Shown piece by piece: positions 1 to 11,874 of a stretch of 64,000 nt of DNA (its first letter is position 1; the number at the start of each line of letters is the position of its first letter). Position numbers and translations under genes: made by a program. The notes below the pieces were generated by a model. The model worked only from the letters and a program-made list of their open reading frames with translations. It searched no databases and was not told the origin of the DNA. Origin of the DNA: Actinernus sp. WN-2022 (Eukaryota; Cnidaria; Anthozoa; Actiniaria; Actinernidae); contig JAOWCC010000655.1 of the NCBI GenBank assembly GCA_030867875.1, positions 10,996,269-11,060,268 of the forward strand, in the 5' to 3' direction.

Positions 1-696
1 ATAAGTACGTCGAATGTATTAATATAAACATTGAAATCGTTGTATTATTTGACCGCTTTTTACGGTCGATCTGCCAGGCAGTTTTAATATTTTCCAGTCG
101 TTGTACATGTATATCGATCGCCCTTTCCCCATGGCCAAGGGCTCTTTGCTTTTAATAGGTTTTCTAATTATTTGGCAGTATGTATGTACATGTATAAAAG
201 TGACTAATCGTGTATGTTGTTGTTTTCTTGTAGGGCAAAGCAATATAGAGAAAGAGTTTCAGATAATGGGCTTGAAAGCTAAAACTGGTGGGATAGGAGA
301 ACTAGTGCAGCTGAGTGAAAATTAAACCTTAATTTAGTTGGCCTGATTGCAGAATGACCTCAGTTCACTTGAAAGTGACTAAAGACATTAAAAGTGGTAT
401 TGTTTTTTGAAGGCAAGGAGTTCGAGCTAAAAAACAGATGAGATTTTACAAGCGTTTGTTTGGTCCTGAATACTTCTACAAGAATGTAGGCTGAGTTCCT
501 GGAACAAGATTAACTTTAACATTATAGGATTGCTGCATACATGTACAGGCCGGTAGATCCATTTATATCCAAAGATAACATTACAACTGTAGGATTTATT
601 TAATTTTAGAGGCCAGGACCACAAATGGTTCCATTTTGTGTTCAACATAACCCAATTTTGTAAGTCCAGTGTGATCTAATAATTATTATAACATGC
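1..696. other. no gene recognised
   Basis: Only short chance reading frames occur here, on both strands. I see no splice-supported exon, terminal repeat or RNA gene. Confidence 0.5.
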
Positions 697-930
697 AACC
701 AGAGGAGCCAGGGTGTTGCAGTGGTATTCACCTTTGTGACCCGGATGCAATTCTAGTTCGTGGGCACCACATGTGAGTTGAGTTTGTTGGTATTCACCCT
801 TGCTCCAAGGGTTTTTATTCGGGTTATCCGGTTTTCCTCTGTCCAAAAAAAAACACATGCTAAATCCAATTTGATGAGTGGTTTAGCGTAGTCCTGGCTT
901 TGATCACCCCCTATGGTAGTTGCAGGTCCC
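697..930 (+). mobile_element. tRNA-derived SINE fragment
   Basis: A diverged tRNA-like head (around 735-765) is followed by a body containing gtgagttgagtttgttgg (771-788) and ccggttttcctctgtcc (829-845). The same body occurs in inverse orientation at about 21109-21272, which supports a dispersed family. The B-box-like region is decayed, so this is an old copy. Borders are approximate and no target duplication was found. Confidence 0.5.
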
Positions 931-1811
931 GTTAAAAAAATCTGGGATTTTTTACCCAAACAGTGGCTGTGAGGTGTATCACCAGATTTATCGGCCTATA
1001 TAACCAGAGGAGAAGGGGAGGCGATAATTATAATTTTATCGTATAAGGATTCAGGGTTCATTGTTTTTTTTAATGGATCACTTCGAAAATGAATAATGAA
1101 TTAGCTATATAAGTCTAGTGTCTGAGTATTCTGCAATCTCTGCTACCTATAGCTCCTTGTGTAGTATATTCGTACTGTCAATTGAAAGTTAGCAAATCCA
1201 TTGTAAATATTGCTTTTAAATTATCTAATTTGAGTTTCGAATTTTGTACTTTTTAAAAATAAACAAGATTGAGCTTTTATGAAATGCTATATTGTGTTTT
1301 CATATTTTCTCCATGCAATACTATATATTATATAAATGTAGCTTATATGCTGTTTCATGTGTTCGGCATGTAGTAATTAATTTTATTATTTCAACTCGTA
1401 AACTTAAAATATCTATAGATACAGTGTACTTACATGTACTTACATGTACTGTACTACATGTATCACACGTACAATGTTATGTTTGTGTGGCAGTTACTGT
1501 TTATAGTATATTATTACATACATGTATGCCTCGTCAATTTAATGCTACATTGACATGTAATTAATCTGCTTTCTATATTAATATAGCTAGCAATGTACAA
1601 CATCAGTTGCGTTACCTGTTTGAAAATGCTGTTTTCCTGACCTCCATTATTGAATGCATGTCTACCTTTCTGCATTTTTGAAAATGGCTTGCCATACAGC
1701 ATCCAAATGGATGAATTAAGTAATTATTTATAATACAGGTTAATATCATCATGTGGCTTGAATTAGTGTGAAAATGCTGGAATTAATGTAGTCCTAGTGC
1801 AACATGTATAT
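931..1811. other. no gene recognised
   Basis: AT-rich sequence with scattered acatgta words around 1430-1530. No coding exon or structured repeat that I can support. Confidence 0.4.
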
Positions 1812-1813
1812 TA

Positions 1814-3670
1814 GCCTAAGTCGCATCCGAACTGAACCCCGGTTAAGTCCGTCTGCGAAACAGCGACAGAAAGCTTGTTCTAGACCCCCAACGAAGTACC
1901 AGGATATATGTAGTCGATTCTGATTGGCTTTTACTAATGCTCATTCTTACACGTTTTCTGAATGCCTGTCACCAGTGCGACGTACGGCTAATTTACATTT
2001 CAAAATGTGGTGGCTTTTATACACGTCGAGAAGTGCAATGATATTTGTACAATATCAGTTTGAAATTGAGATTCGTTTGCTAGAACAAGAGTAGTTGACC
2101 GGAGTTGAGTTCGGATGTGGCACATACTAGATCTTTCCAAGCTCCATGGGAGATTTCTTTGTGTGTTCCTCGAACGAGCATTTTGTCGTGACAGATTCTA
2201 TTTAATGTGTTCGGCAAGTTTCCTTTCATGTGGCACTAAACCACGGGCAGCCTATTACACGGTGGGCACAAACGACCATAAAAACGGCATCAGTTCTATA
2301 TTTTAAAAAGTTTTCAATGCAGACGATTGAATTTTGGTAGAAGAATGTAGAATCGCAAAAGGAATATAACCTGATTTTTTAAGCTATGTTACTACCATCG
2401 TGACGTCACAATGACGTCATTTATCCATTTGTAATACGTTTCTTGCAACTGTTCATTATCTCTAAAAACGAAATGTCGTATATTGTTAAAATCTACTCGT
2501 GATGAGAATGAAGGAATCGAAAACCCGATGTCGATTGGTTAAGGAAATCAAAAGTTATGAAAGTTTGAATTTTGTCCTTTTTCCCGCCAAAATTTGGCGG
2601 GAAATAAACACCACAAATGCATTTATAAAAACATCGCTTCATTCAATTTTTAGAGTTGTAAATATTGTTGCATGACATTTTGTCCAATCATAAAACACGT
2701 TGGTGGCTAAAATCGTATGTTTTTTGAATTTTGATTTTTTGTCCATAACCGGCTTAAAATTGAAGTCATATTTTCGGCAACGTCATTATGACGTCATACT
2801 TTTTTATACATGCCCTTAGAAAAAAATCCTTTGAGTGATTTTCGAGTTTTAGTGATGAAATGCGCTAGTCTGGCACTCAAAACCCACATTATTTTCTTTT
2901 CTTGATTTTTTAACAATAGGCAGCCTTATTTAGGTATGACACCTGACGTCACTAAATATGACGTCATAGCAACAGTCATTCCTCTATAACTTTTGCTATA
3001 ATAGTCGTAGAACGTTCAAATTTGCGCCAAAGGAATGTGTGTCATGAAGGCCATTTGATGGTATAGTCTGTTTGTAACATCTATTAAAGGGGGAATTTTA
3101 CCAAAAAAGGAGGCATCACTTATGACGTCACAACAACGTCATCATACTAACATAAAACACCTAAAATATGTAGTTTCATTTTGTTAACAAGTCACCAACA
3201 TTTCTTCAAATTGAGACTATAAGTAAAGAAATGGTTTTAATTTTAATTATTTGTCCACGCTCACTGATGCCGATTTTGACGTACTTTATGCCCGACGTGT
3301 TACGTTACATTACTTCAAAACCTGACCCGAAATTGAAATAAACCTATAACCTTTTCCGATAGTAAAACACAGGGAAACGACGACAGAGCGCTAGCTCGTC
3401 TTGGGCGAGAAATCTCAAGTAAACAGCTGACCGCGTGCAAACGAACAGTTTCAACCGAGCGGCCTCTGACATGAACTGCCCATCATAACAATCTCCGAGG
3501 CTGGTGACAGTTGAATGGCCAGTCAGAAGACGTGTAAGAATGAGCATTAGTAAAAGCCAATCAGAATCGACTACATATATCCTGGTACTTCGTTGGGGGT
3601 CTAGAACAAGCTTTCTGTCGCTGTTTCGCAGACGGACTTAACCGGGGTTCAGTTCGGATGCGACGCAGGC
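1814..3670. mobile_element. 1.86-kb inverted-repeat DNA transposon, TA target duplication
   Basis: The ends are inverted copies of each other. gcctaagtcgcatccgaact at 1814 matches the reverse complement of the sequence ending at 3670, and the match continues with few differences for about 165 bp on each side (to about 1980 and from about 3500). A TA dinucleotide flanks both ends (1812-1813 and 3671-3672), as in Tc1/mariner-like insertions. No transposase frame is seen inside; the longest frames are about 65 codons. It is best read as a non-autonomous element with long terminal repeats. Superfamily is not certain. Confidence 0.75.
2401..3130. promoter_or_regulatory. six TGACGTCA palindromes inside the 1814-3670 element
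   Basis: Exact TGACGTCA (the CRE/ATF octamer) occurs at 2401, 2412, 2789, 2944, 2959 and 3123. Six copies in 730 bp is far above chance. They often sit in pairs and in near-copies such as aacgtcat. Whether they bind a CREB/ATF factor or are just transposon-internal repeats cannot be told from sequence. Confidence 0.6.
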
Positions 3671-4330
3671 TACGTATAAAAGCTTGTATAAAAGCTTGAA
3701 TAAGTATGTATAAAAGCTTGAATAAGCTTGAAAAAGCTGGAATTCAGTATGTGCTAAAAGCTTGAAAAAGCGGGAATTCCATTGACAAAAGCTTGAATTT
3801 GCTTGAAAAATCTGGAAAATCACATGACAAAAGCTGGAATTTGCTTGAAAAAGCTGGAATATCACATGCCGAAAGCTGGAATTTGCTTGAAAAAGCTGGA
3901 ATATCACATGCCAAAAGCTGAAATTTGCTTGAAAAAGCTGGAATATCACATGCCAATTAAAGCTGGAATTTGCTTGAAAAAGCTGGAATATCAAATGCCA
4001 AAAGCTTGGATTTGCTTGAAAAAGCTGAAATATCAAATGCCAAAAGCTGGAATTTGCTTGAAAAAGCTGGAATATCACATGCAAAAAAGCCTGAATAAGC
4101 TTGAATGATGTTAAACCAAAAGCTAGAATTATCTTGAAAAGCTTGAACATGCTGTTCCAGAAATTCCAGCTTAATCTTGCCTAATTTGCATAAAAACTAT
4201 AACAAACTGGAATATTCTAGAATATTCTAGAATTCAATTCTAGAATATACTAGAAAAGCTGGAACTTTATTCTAGAATATTTCTAAGCTTTTTCTAAAAT
4301 ATTCTAGAAAATTCAAGTTCTGTTTCACAA
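3671..4330. repeat. 42-bp minisatellite with degenerate flanks
   Basis: About seven to eight copies of a 42-bp unit (gctggaatttgcttgaaaaa then gctggaatatcacatgcc) lie at about 3784-4085. They are flanked by shorter aagcttgaataagcttgaa repeats and, from 4208 to 4312, by tctagaatattctag words. The unit is a multiple of three and lacks stops in one frame on each strand, so it opens frames of 101 codons (+) and 170 codons (-) that are probably not genes. One unit carries 3 extra bases, which keeps the frame. Confidence 0.85.
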
Positions 4331-5548
4331 GGGTTCCCATCTACGAAGCCGAAGCAATTGTTAAAGGCTGCTCCTTTAGCAGAAATTGCATTGGCGTACA
4401 TTTGCAAGGAGGGAGGGTTCAAAATATCGTCGTTCCAGTTAATTATCTTGTGGTATGTGTGTCATATATGTAGTCTAGCACAGTGTTGGTGATCATGCCC
4501 ATAACAGGGACTGGTCTGCCAAAGCGATGAATAAGGTCAAAATAACTGCAAGGGTAGGCAAGTCTTTTCAGTAGCATGTACAGTCCTTCTGTCTTCTTCA
4601 GTCGTTCGAAAACCGAACGCTATCGGCACTTCATTAAAGCTGGGATCTGTAGTACCTCCTCGAGTAATAAAATATGGCGCTTCTCAAAATGAAATTCAGC
4701 AATGCACTCGGATTCATCGATATCTTCTAGGTTGAATTTTTCGTATAAACAGTACGGGAAGTCGAGATTTTGAGAGCAGTTGAGATCGTAGGCTTTTGTA
4801 GCTTAGAACTGTCACCCATCATCACCATCATCCTCATTGTGTATCAGACCAGATAAGAGGCCAAGATTTCATAAAGGAGGTTTGGAAGGCAGATAATGCA
4901 ACCACGGCAGCGTTGCCCTGGCCATCACACATACATGGAGGATACAATGTGTGCCCACATGTTAGTCGGTGTATTTCTTGTTGGCCAAGTCACAATCAAG
5001 CAGTGGGTTTGGTTCATAAGAAGGCCATCTGTACCCAAGGGAAAGAGACTTAGTTACAAATTCCTTCTTAAAACTTGCCAAAGGTGCTTTGCCATATGGT
5101 CTCCCAGCTCTGTTCGTGGCTCGTGATAGTATGTGAGATTTGCCAAGGTTTACAGCGACTTGCTCAAACATACAAAGGATTCCTTCAGAGGCCAAACCTA
5201 CAATGATTATCATAACTATTAGTTTAATACTCCACAACATGTTTCTGATTCCTTTCTGAAGTCTTAAACTAACAATAAAATTAATTTGAATTATTTATGT
5301 ACTTTGCTGGTTTGTCGTTTTCCGCTAGCTGTCAGGTTAAAAGTAGCTAACTGTTTTGCCCAAATTTTCATTCATGTATGGCATTTGAATCTATTCTTGT
5401 AACCACCTGTAAAACACTGACTTTCTAACATATCCTGGCTTGTACATTTACTTTTTATTTTTTGCTTTAATTTCCTTTCTCTATACTTTTTTGTTTTAAT
5501 ACTCTGTAGCTCATGGTACAGTGTTGGTGAATGGATGACAGTCTTTCT
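4331..5548. other. no gene recognised
   Basis: Frames of 76 codons (4896-5126, +) and 92 codons (4962-5240, -) overlap each other on opposite strands. Neither shows a family motif or splice context. Confidence 0.4.
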
Positions 5549-5751
5549 AGCCTGCGAAACAGGCCCTCGGTGTTATTTCAATGCAAAGGATCGAAGTGAT
5601 AAAATAATTTGGCCACGCGAAAATTGAAAAAAGGAGACTGGCACGAGAAAGAAGAACAACTTGCTCCGCTCGCATCACAACAAACTCACTTTGCTTGCAA
5701 GACCTACTTTCTGGTGTCTCTTCTCGAAGCGCCTGAACTGCAGGCTAAAGT
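5549..5751. mobile_element. possible short MITE
   Basis: tagcctgcgaaacaggc near 5549 is partly mirrored by gcgcctgaactgcaggcta ending at 5751. The match is imperfect and only a TA-like border is present, so the call is tentative. Confidence 0.35.
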
Positions 5752-6017
5752 CTTTCATGTTTTGGTGGTTTACTAGATTTTGTCTCTCAGGACACTTTTC
5801 CACAGCTTGACTTAAAGATTCCAGGCTTTGCTTCAAAGAGAGCTCTGTGAAAATTTGAATTTATTTAGTATTATTAGTCATTTTTCCTAAGAGATCCTTG
5901 AAAACATTGGATGAGCTAAAATTTCCTAAGGCATTGCTCGAGTTGAAATTTAGGAATTTATTGTGGCATGCAGTGTAAACTTAAAATTACTATTTTGTGT
6001 ATTAAAAATAGGGGTCT

Positions 6018-6129
6018 GGGCCCGGTTCCTGATTAGCGCTAATCCTGGATTAACTCTCAACAAAACATATTCGTTGTCATGGTAATTAACTCTGGATTAG
6101 CGGTAATCTGGCTTTCAGGAACCGGGCCC
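6018..6129. mobile_element. 112-bp MITE
   Basis: gggcccggttcctg at 6018 is mirrored by caggaaccgggccc ending at 6129. An inner inverted pair (attagcgctaatcctggatt against ctggattagcggtaatc) makes a near-complete hairpin. No coding content. Confidence 0.75.
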
Positions 6130-6804
6130 TGGAGTTTAGTTTCTAAATAAGCACAATAACAACCCTCCCCCCTTAAAAACATACCCCCCCCCGAATACAT
6201 CCTGTGCAAAACTGTAGCCAGTCCATTTTGTACCATCACAAAAAATATACCCCCTACTCTGGACTCCAGTCTCCCTTAGGTATCATTAATGAACAGTCTC
6301 TTAGAAATAGTAAAATTATTTAATAGCTAGTATAGAATTGTCAAAATTAATTGTAAAGCAAAAGCTTTATTACTTAAAGTACAATAAATTTAACTTATTT
6401 ATGCTTATGCCTATCGTTTCACAGATTAATTGGTTGCACTCTACAGTACCATAGGTGTATGTGTGTACTTTGACGTACAGTAACTTTGTTAATAAAACCA
6501 GTTAAGGGGCATAGCATGCGTATACCCACGGGCATACACTTTGAGACAAAAATTCCCTGTTTAGCCTTGTAATTTTTGTACGAGGGGCCCTCAGTTAAAA
6601 CCGGTCACTACTGGAATACCTTGAAAATGCCTAGCTATGCCCCTGCACTTCAGTACTATTGTATCACAAGTTATGAAGCTCTTGTTATGGTAAATAAAAG
6701 GAGTTCATTGTTAATATAATTATTTGTGGCACTTGTTGCTGAACAGCGACTTCAGGGTTTATAGGAGTTTCCTCTGATGTATTGCTTTAATCACAAACCT
6801 GTAC
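6130..6804. other. no gene recognised
   Basis: AT-rich spacer between the MITE and the 5'-truncated end of retrotransposon A. Nothing structured seen. Confidence 0.4.
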
Positions 6805-6813
6805 ACTGCAGCG

Positions 6814-7191
6814 ATGACCCATTACGTGAAACCTACTCTCGATCAAACTCCGGATGAAGTAATCCTTCATTGTGGAACAAACGACCTAAAGGATAATGAC
6901 CCTAAAACAGTGGCCGAAAACATTGTAAACCTGGCACATTGGATCGAGAAAGAGTCATCTACAAAGGTAACAATTTCTGAGCTTATCACCCGTGCTGACT
7001 CTTCACTGAACAGTAAAGTCGAAGGGGTGAATAAAATTTTAAAGAAATTTTGTAGACAGAATAAGTGGAGCATAGTTAGCCATGGAAATGTAAAAGAGAA
7101 ACACCTGAACAGGGGAGGGTTACATTTATTGCCCGATGGAAACACAGCTATGTCTGATAATTTTATTAACTATATTAAAGATAATAATTGA
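6814..7191 (+). pseudogene. ORF1 C-terminal SGNH/GDSL-type esterase fragment (element A)
   Basis: The 125-codon frame shows the GTND block (HCGTNDL, residues about 19-25) and the C-terminal LNRGGLHLL block (residues about 99-107) of SGNH hydrolases. These domains are common in ORF1 of CR1-type elements, where the esterase is thought to help the ribonucleoprotein bind membranes or lipids. The N-terminal GDS block is missing because the element is 5'-truncated. The ATG at 6814 is internal to the original protein and is not a true start. A related copy lies in element E at about 50090-50600. Confidence 0.75.
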
Positions 7192-7319
7192 ATTTCGGAA
7201 CCATCCCTCGGGCAGTGTACTCCAAACTTACCCCGTAGTAACACCATACAGCATCTGTCATTTGCCCTGACACACTTAGGTCAGATACGTTTACATTGCC
7301 TAATGAACGCGGCTTCAAA

Positions 7320-10124
7320 ATGGCTTGCCTGAATATAAATAGTCTAATGACACACCTAGATTAACTTAGGGTTTTTATGACGGATACTAAATTAGATATT
7401 CTTGCAATTAATGAAAGCAAACTTGACGAAAGCATTCTTGACAGAGACTGCAGCATTACTGGCTATGAAATAATCCGGCGGGATCGCAATCGTAATGGGG
7501 GAGGTGTCTTACTGTATATCAGATCTAATTTAAATTTCTCGGTTCGTTCAGACTTAAATTTTAAAGATTTGGAAAATATCTGTATTGAAATACATAAGCC
7601 TCACAGCAAACCGTTCATTGTCTGTTCTTGGTACAGACCCCCCTCGTCCAATATCGACGTATTTACCCACTATGAGGCATTAGTGGATAGCATCGATGCT
7701 GAGGGCAAAGACCTCTTCCTACTAGGCGACACAAATTGTGACCTGTCGCCACCTATCAATAGTAACACCTCTAAGACATTACTTCGCATTAATAATATAT
7801 ATGGTCTGAGCCAGATTATTAATGAGAGTACACGTATAACCGAAAACTCTAACACTTTGATTGATCACGTAATTACAAATGCTCCTGATAAAATTAACTG
7901 TTCTGGCGTCCTTACTATAGGCATCAGTGACCATAATATGGTATATGCCTACCGTAAATTAACCTTAGATACAAAGACAGGCCATAGATCTGTCCAGTAT
8001 CGTAGTTTTAAAATTTTCAGTAGGCTGGCATTTCGCAATGACCTACGTAATCAATCTTGGGGCAACATGTATGAATCAAATGACCCCAACCAAATGTGGG
8101 AAGTATGGAAAACTACATTTCTAAAAGTCGTAGACAGGCATGCACCCACTAAACCTCGAAGAATAAAACCTAAGCGTAGTCCCTGGATAACCAAAGATCT
8201 TAGACAAAAGATGCTTGACAGAGACAAACTTAAGGCAAAAGTCATTAAATCTAATAATTCTGACGACTGGCTGATCTTCAAAAACGCACGTAATAACGTT
8301 AACAATCTAATTCGTAAATGTAAGGCAGACTACTATAATGCTTCTATCAAGAACAATGAGCGTGATCAATCAAAGATGTGGAAAATCGTTAATGAATTAA
8401 CTTCCAGGAATTCCCCCTCGCCCTCTATTAACGAGTTAAGGATCGATGATAAAGTTATTACCAACTCTGAAGAGATTTCAGAGACAATGAACGAGTATTT
8501 CACAGGTATTGGTCCGAAATTAGCTAATACTATTCCTCGCAGCGATATCTCTTATAATCATTACCTGAATAAGATTGGCTGCACCTTTCACCTTCAAGAA
8601 GTAAGCAATACTGAAGTTCTTAAACTCTTGAAAAAACTATGTATCTCTAAGTCTACTGGCCTAGATAATATCTCGTGTAGGCTGCTCAAAGACGCAGCTG
8701 ATATTATCTGTGATACAATTACGGACATCTTTAATTCTTCAATCAAATCAGGCATATTTCCTTTAGAGTGGAAACTAGCGAGAGTGTGCCCTATCTTTAA
8801 AAAAGATAGTCGGAATGATCCAAACAACTATAGACCAATTTCTGTTATCCCTGTAATATCTAAAGTATTTGAACGTCTAGTATTTGAGCAGCTTTACAAA
8901 TATCTACAAGGAAATAATATCCTTACAAATTCTCAGTCCGGGTTTAGAGAACTCCACTCCACAGCTACAGCGCTTCTTGAGGCCACCGATGACTGGTACA
9001 GAAACATTGACAACGGCTTTGTTAATGCTATTACATTTCTAGACCTAAAAAAGGCCTTCGATACCGTTGATCACGAAATTCTAATTCAAAAGCTGGCATT
9101 GTATGGTATAGAAGGCGTTTCGTTGCAATGGTTTGGGTCTTATCTAAACAATAGACAACAAAGCTGCTGTGTCAACGGTAAAACTTCTACCCTCAAACAT
9201 GTAATATGTGGTGTACCTCAAAGCTCTATATTAGGACCTCTATTATTTCTCATATATATAAATGACTTACCGAATTGTTTGCCAGATGCAGCTACACGTA
9301 TGTATGCTGACGATACAACCCTCACCGCCACTGGAAACGATCCAGAGGAAATTAACGAATATGTCACGAATAACCTGAATGAAGTGAGTAAATGGCTTGC
9401 AGCCAATAAACTTTCACTAAATGCATCAAAAACAGAGATACTACTCATTGGCTCAAACCAAAGACTCCAGGAATTTCCCAAAGATATGTCGTTTCCAATT
9501 GGTGGTGAAGTTGTAAAGAGAGTTTCGTCAGTGAAGTACCTCGGAGTACACCTTGACGAATGTTTAACATGGAATACTCATATCGAAAAACTCACAAAGA
9601 AAATATCATCTGGTCTTGGTGCGCTTAAACGCATGAAGCCATTTGTTCCTTTTGCGACTCTCTTAAGTGTTTATAGGGCATTAATTCAGCCCCACTTTGA
9701 CTACTTTAGCTGCATATGGGGAAACTTAAACCAAGGACTCTCTGACAAGTTACAAAAACTACAAAACAGAGCAGCCCGCATACTAACTGGTCTACCATTC
9801 CATACCCATGTTGACAAGCTACTGAGTAACCTAGGGTGGAAAAGACTAGAATCTCAAAGGGCCATTCAAAAACCAGTCATGGTTTATAAAGCACTGCACG
9901 GCCTTGCACCCGAGTATATGACTAAAATGTTTGAAAGAAGAACCGAAGCTATACAATATAATCTCAGAGGCTCGTCGACTAAAATCTCCTTTCCTCGTCC
10001 GCGCACAAACTTCGGTAAAAAATGCTTTCGTTTTGACGGGGCAAAGATATGGAATGCACTGCCCGAGGATGTTAGAGCCTCCGATAAAATAAGTAATTTT
10101 AAGAAAAGATTATCTATATCGTAA
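7320..10124 (+). pseudogene. ORF2: endonuclease/reverse transcriptase (element A, copy 1)
   Basis: ORF2 would nick target DNA and prime reverse transcription of the element RNA. Reading from the ATG at 7320, the frame opens with MACLNINS and meets a TAA at 7362-7364 (codon 15), then stays open to 10124. The related element E has GAA (Glu) at that codon, so one substitution explains the stop. The 915 codons from 7377 hold the endonuclease (GDTNCD about residue 117; SDHN about 184), then RT with FLDLKKAFDTVDH (about 554-566) and the catalytic MYADDT (about 642-647), then a C-terminal region. The GxPQG motif reads GVPQSS: the conserved Gly is Ser (AGC, 9222-9224). Probably inactive. Confidence 0.9.
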
Positions 10125-10282
10125 CCTAACTTCCCTATTTTTAACTACCATACTTCAACACACGACATTCATGTAAAACAGTAGGCATATTTTATTTTTT
10201 ACAATCTCTGTATTTTGTAATTGTTTTATGCTACTACTGATGTTTACTCGTGTATAAATAAAGTGTATGTATGTATGTATGA
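10125..10282 (+). other. 3' UTR and tail of element A
   Basis: It contains catgtaaaacag (about 10171-10182), aataaa at about 10257 and a terminal gtatgtatgtatgtatg run. The motif and the ataaataaag-type end recur near 19028 (element B) and 54398 (element E). They are likely recognised by the cognate RT when priming. Confidence 0.7.
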
Positions 10283-10760
10283 ACAATATTATCGTTATTG
10301 TACTTTGATGCACAGTTCAGGGACAGGTTTAATAAGCTTAAGTTTATATTAGTTGGCCAAATTGCAGTTTTTCGGATGTTTACCTTCTGTCTTTTCGCAC
10401 CACCTTCATCTTCGTTTACTGATGAAGCCTCTTGGCTGCTTCTTTCTGGCATTTGTTGCACCAGCGAGTTCCAGGGTTGTAGCTGGGGGAATGTGCTCCG
10501 GCTTTGTCCAATCTTGGTGTGTTTTTATTGGTACCATTTGGTTTGAGCCACGCCCATTTTAGTACCTCTGGTCGAAACGAAAATTTCCGATGAGCATCCC
10601 CGCCCCTTATATATGGGAGTCCCTCCCTCGGGATGAAGACACCGGGAATGGCCCCAAGTCGACGGAGTCTTGGGGCCATTTAAGCCTCTGGCTTTGGCCT
10701 TTCTTCTGTATGTTCCTCCTTGTAGTATTTGTTAATAAATTGAATTGAATTGAGACTAGC
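10283..10760 (+). mobile_element. 3' end of another retroelement, with hairpin and (aattg)n tail
   Basis: This block lies between the tail of A and the start of RT fragment B. It ends in aataaattgaattgaattgag (10735-10755), preceded by a perfect 10-bp stem (tggccccaag / cttggggcca, 10649-10678). A hairpin close to a short-repeat tail fits the 3' end of a strongly 5'-truncated LINE or SINE. Overlapping 70-90-codon frames here look like chance. Confidence 0.45.
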
Positions 10761-11874
10761 ATTTCCCCGACGAAGTCTGTCAAAATGGCACTGACAGAGA
10801 AATAGTGTTGAAGCTACTCTTCCATATCTACAGGTATCTGTAGTGCTTAAACTTCCATGGCAAGTTGATAGCCTCCATGTCTTCCAACTGATTTCAAAAT
10901 TAGACAAGTCTAAGTCAACGGGCCTGGACAATATCCCAGCAAAATTGTTAAAAGAGTGTGCGGATATTGTTTCAGAATCCCTCTCTTGGTTATTTAACCG
11001 ATCAATAGCCACTGGTGTTTTTCCAACCGAACTACAGTGTTCCAAAGTATCCCCGATTTATAAGAAAGGGAAACACATTGACCCTGATAACTATCGTCCC
11101 ATATCAGTCATTCCAATCGTCGCTAAAATTTTCGAAAGGCTTGTATATAACCAATTGTTTACTTATATCAATGACAACAAACTCTTATCAAGCAAACAAT
11201 CCGGTTTCAGACGTTTACATTCCACTTTGACGGCTTTGCTGGAAGCAACTGATGATTGGGCGCTAAATATCGACCGGGGAAACATAAATGCTGTTGTTTT
11301 TCTAGACCTCAAAAAGGCCTTTGATACCGTCAATCATAGTATTTTACTGTCTAAACTTGAGTATTACGGTATCAAAGGAAAAGCCCACGATTGGTTTTCA
11401 TCCTACTTAAATCAACGCTCTCAAAAATGTTTTGTCAACGGGTCTTTGTCAGGAACACGCTATCTCAGTCATGGCATTCCTCAAGGAACAATCCTTGGTC
11501 CATTGTTGTTTATCAATGATCTCCCTCACTGCGTTTTAAACTCTACACCAAGAATGTATGCTGACGATACCAGTCTAACCTTCTCAAGTAATGACATTGA
11601 TGTTTTAAGCAACAACATTGTATCTGATCTAGCATGCGTTCATGAGTGGCTTAGAGCTAACAAGCTAACATTAAATATTAGTAAGACAGAGTTCATGCTT
11701 ATTAGTTCTAGACAAAAACTACATTTTCTATCACAAACCGTCATATCCTCTATAAATAATATTGCAATCAAGCAAGTCAAAACGGCCAAATCACTAGGCG
11801 TGCATATTGATGAAAACCTGTCGTGGGAAAAACACATTGAAATTACGTCTAAGAAAATTGCCTCCGGCATTGGA
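10761..11874 (+). pseudogene. reverse transcriptase fragment (element B, copy 1)
   Basis: A frame of 363 codons beginning without an ATG at 10843 encodes the RT fingers and palm: STGLDNIPAKLL, NYRPISVIPI, FLDLKKAFDTVNH (about 11298), GIPQGTILGP with the normal Gly, and MYADDT (about 11553). The segment GPLLFINDLP lacks three residues found in A and E (GPLLFLIYINDLP in A), an in-frame 9-bp deletion. The RT frame is cut after KKIASGIG by a DNA insert starting at 11875; the rest of the protein is found at 18486-19004. 5'-truncated, no endonuclease. Dead. Confidence 0.85.

Larger units (their letters stand above)
6805..10282 (+). mobile_element. non-LTR retrotransposon A, 5'-truncated
   Basis: The order is ORF1 3' half (SGNH esterase), ORF2 (AP-like endonuclease then reverse transcriptase), 3' UTR with aataaa, then a (gtat)n tail. 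This is the CR1/L2/Rex-type layout. The element starts abruptly within ORF1 at about 6805, as expected from incomplete reverse transcription. Its 3' UTR shares catgtaaaacag with elements B and E, so the three are related lineages. ORF2 from position 7831 onward is duplicated in tandem (see 7831-16508). Confidence 0.85.

Noticed and set aside
3784..4085. CRISPR-like array of regular repeats
   Set aside because: Units are directly adjacent with no unique spacers, and the DNA is eukaryotic; it is a minisatellite.
3638..4150. 170-codon minus-strand protein with FQLFQANSSFWHVI repeats
   Set aside because: It is the translation of the minisatellite; the opposite strand is open as well and there is no independent coding signal.
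7377..10124. Active retrotransposon ORF2
   Set aside because: Although open for 915 codons it lacks the first endonuclease segment because of the TAA at 7362, and the PQG Gly is Ser; ORF1 is also truncated.
10298..10679. Overlapping frames of 69-87 codons on both strands
   Set aside because: They coincide with a retroelement 3' end, overlap each other and appear twice only because of the tandem duplication.
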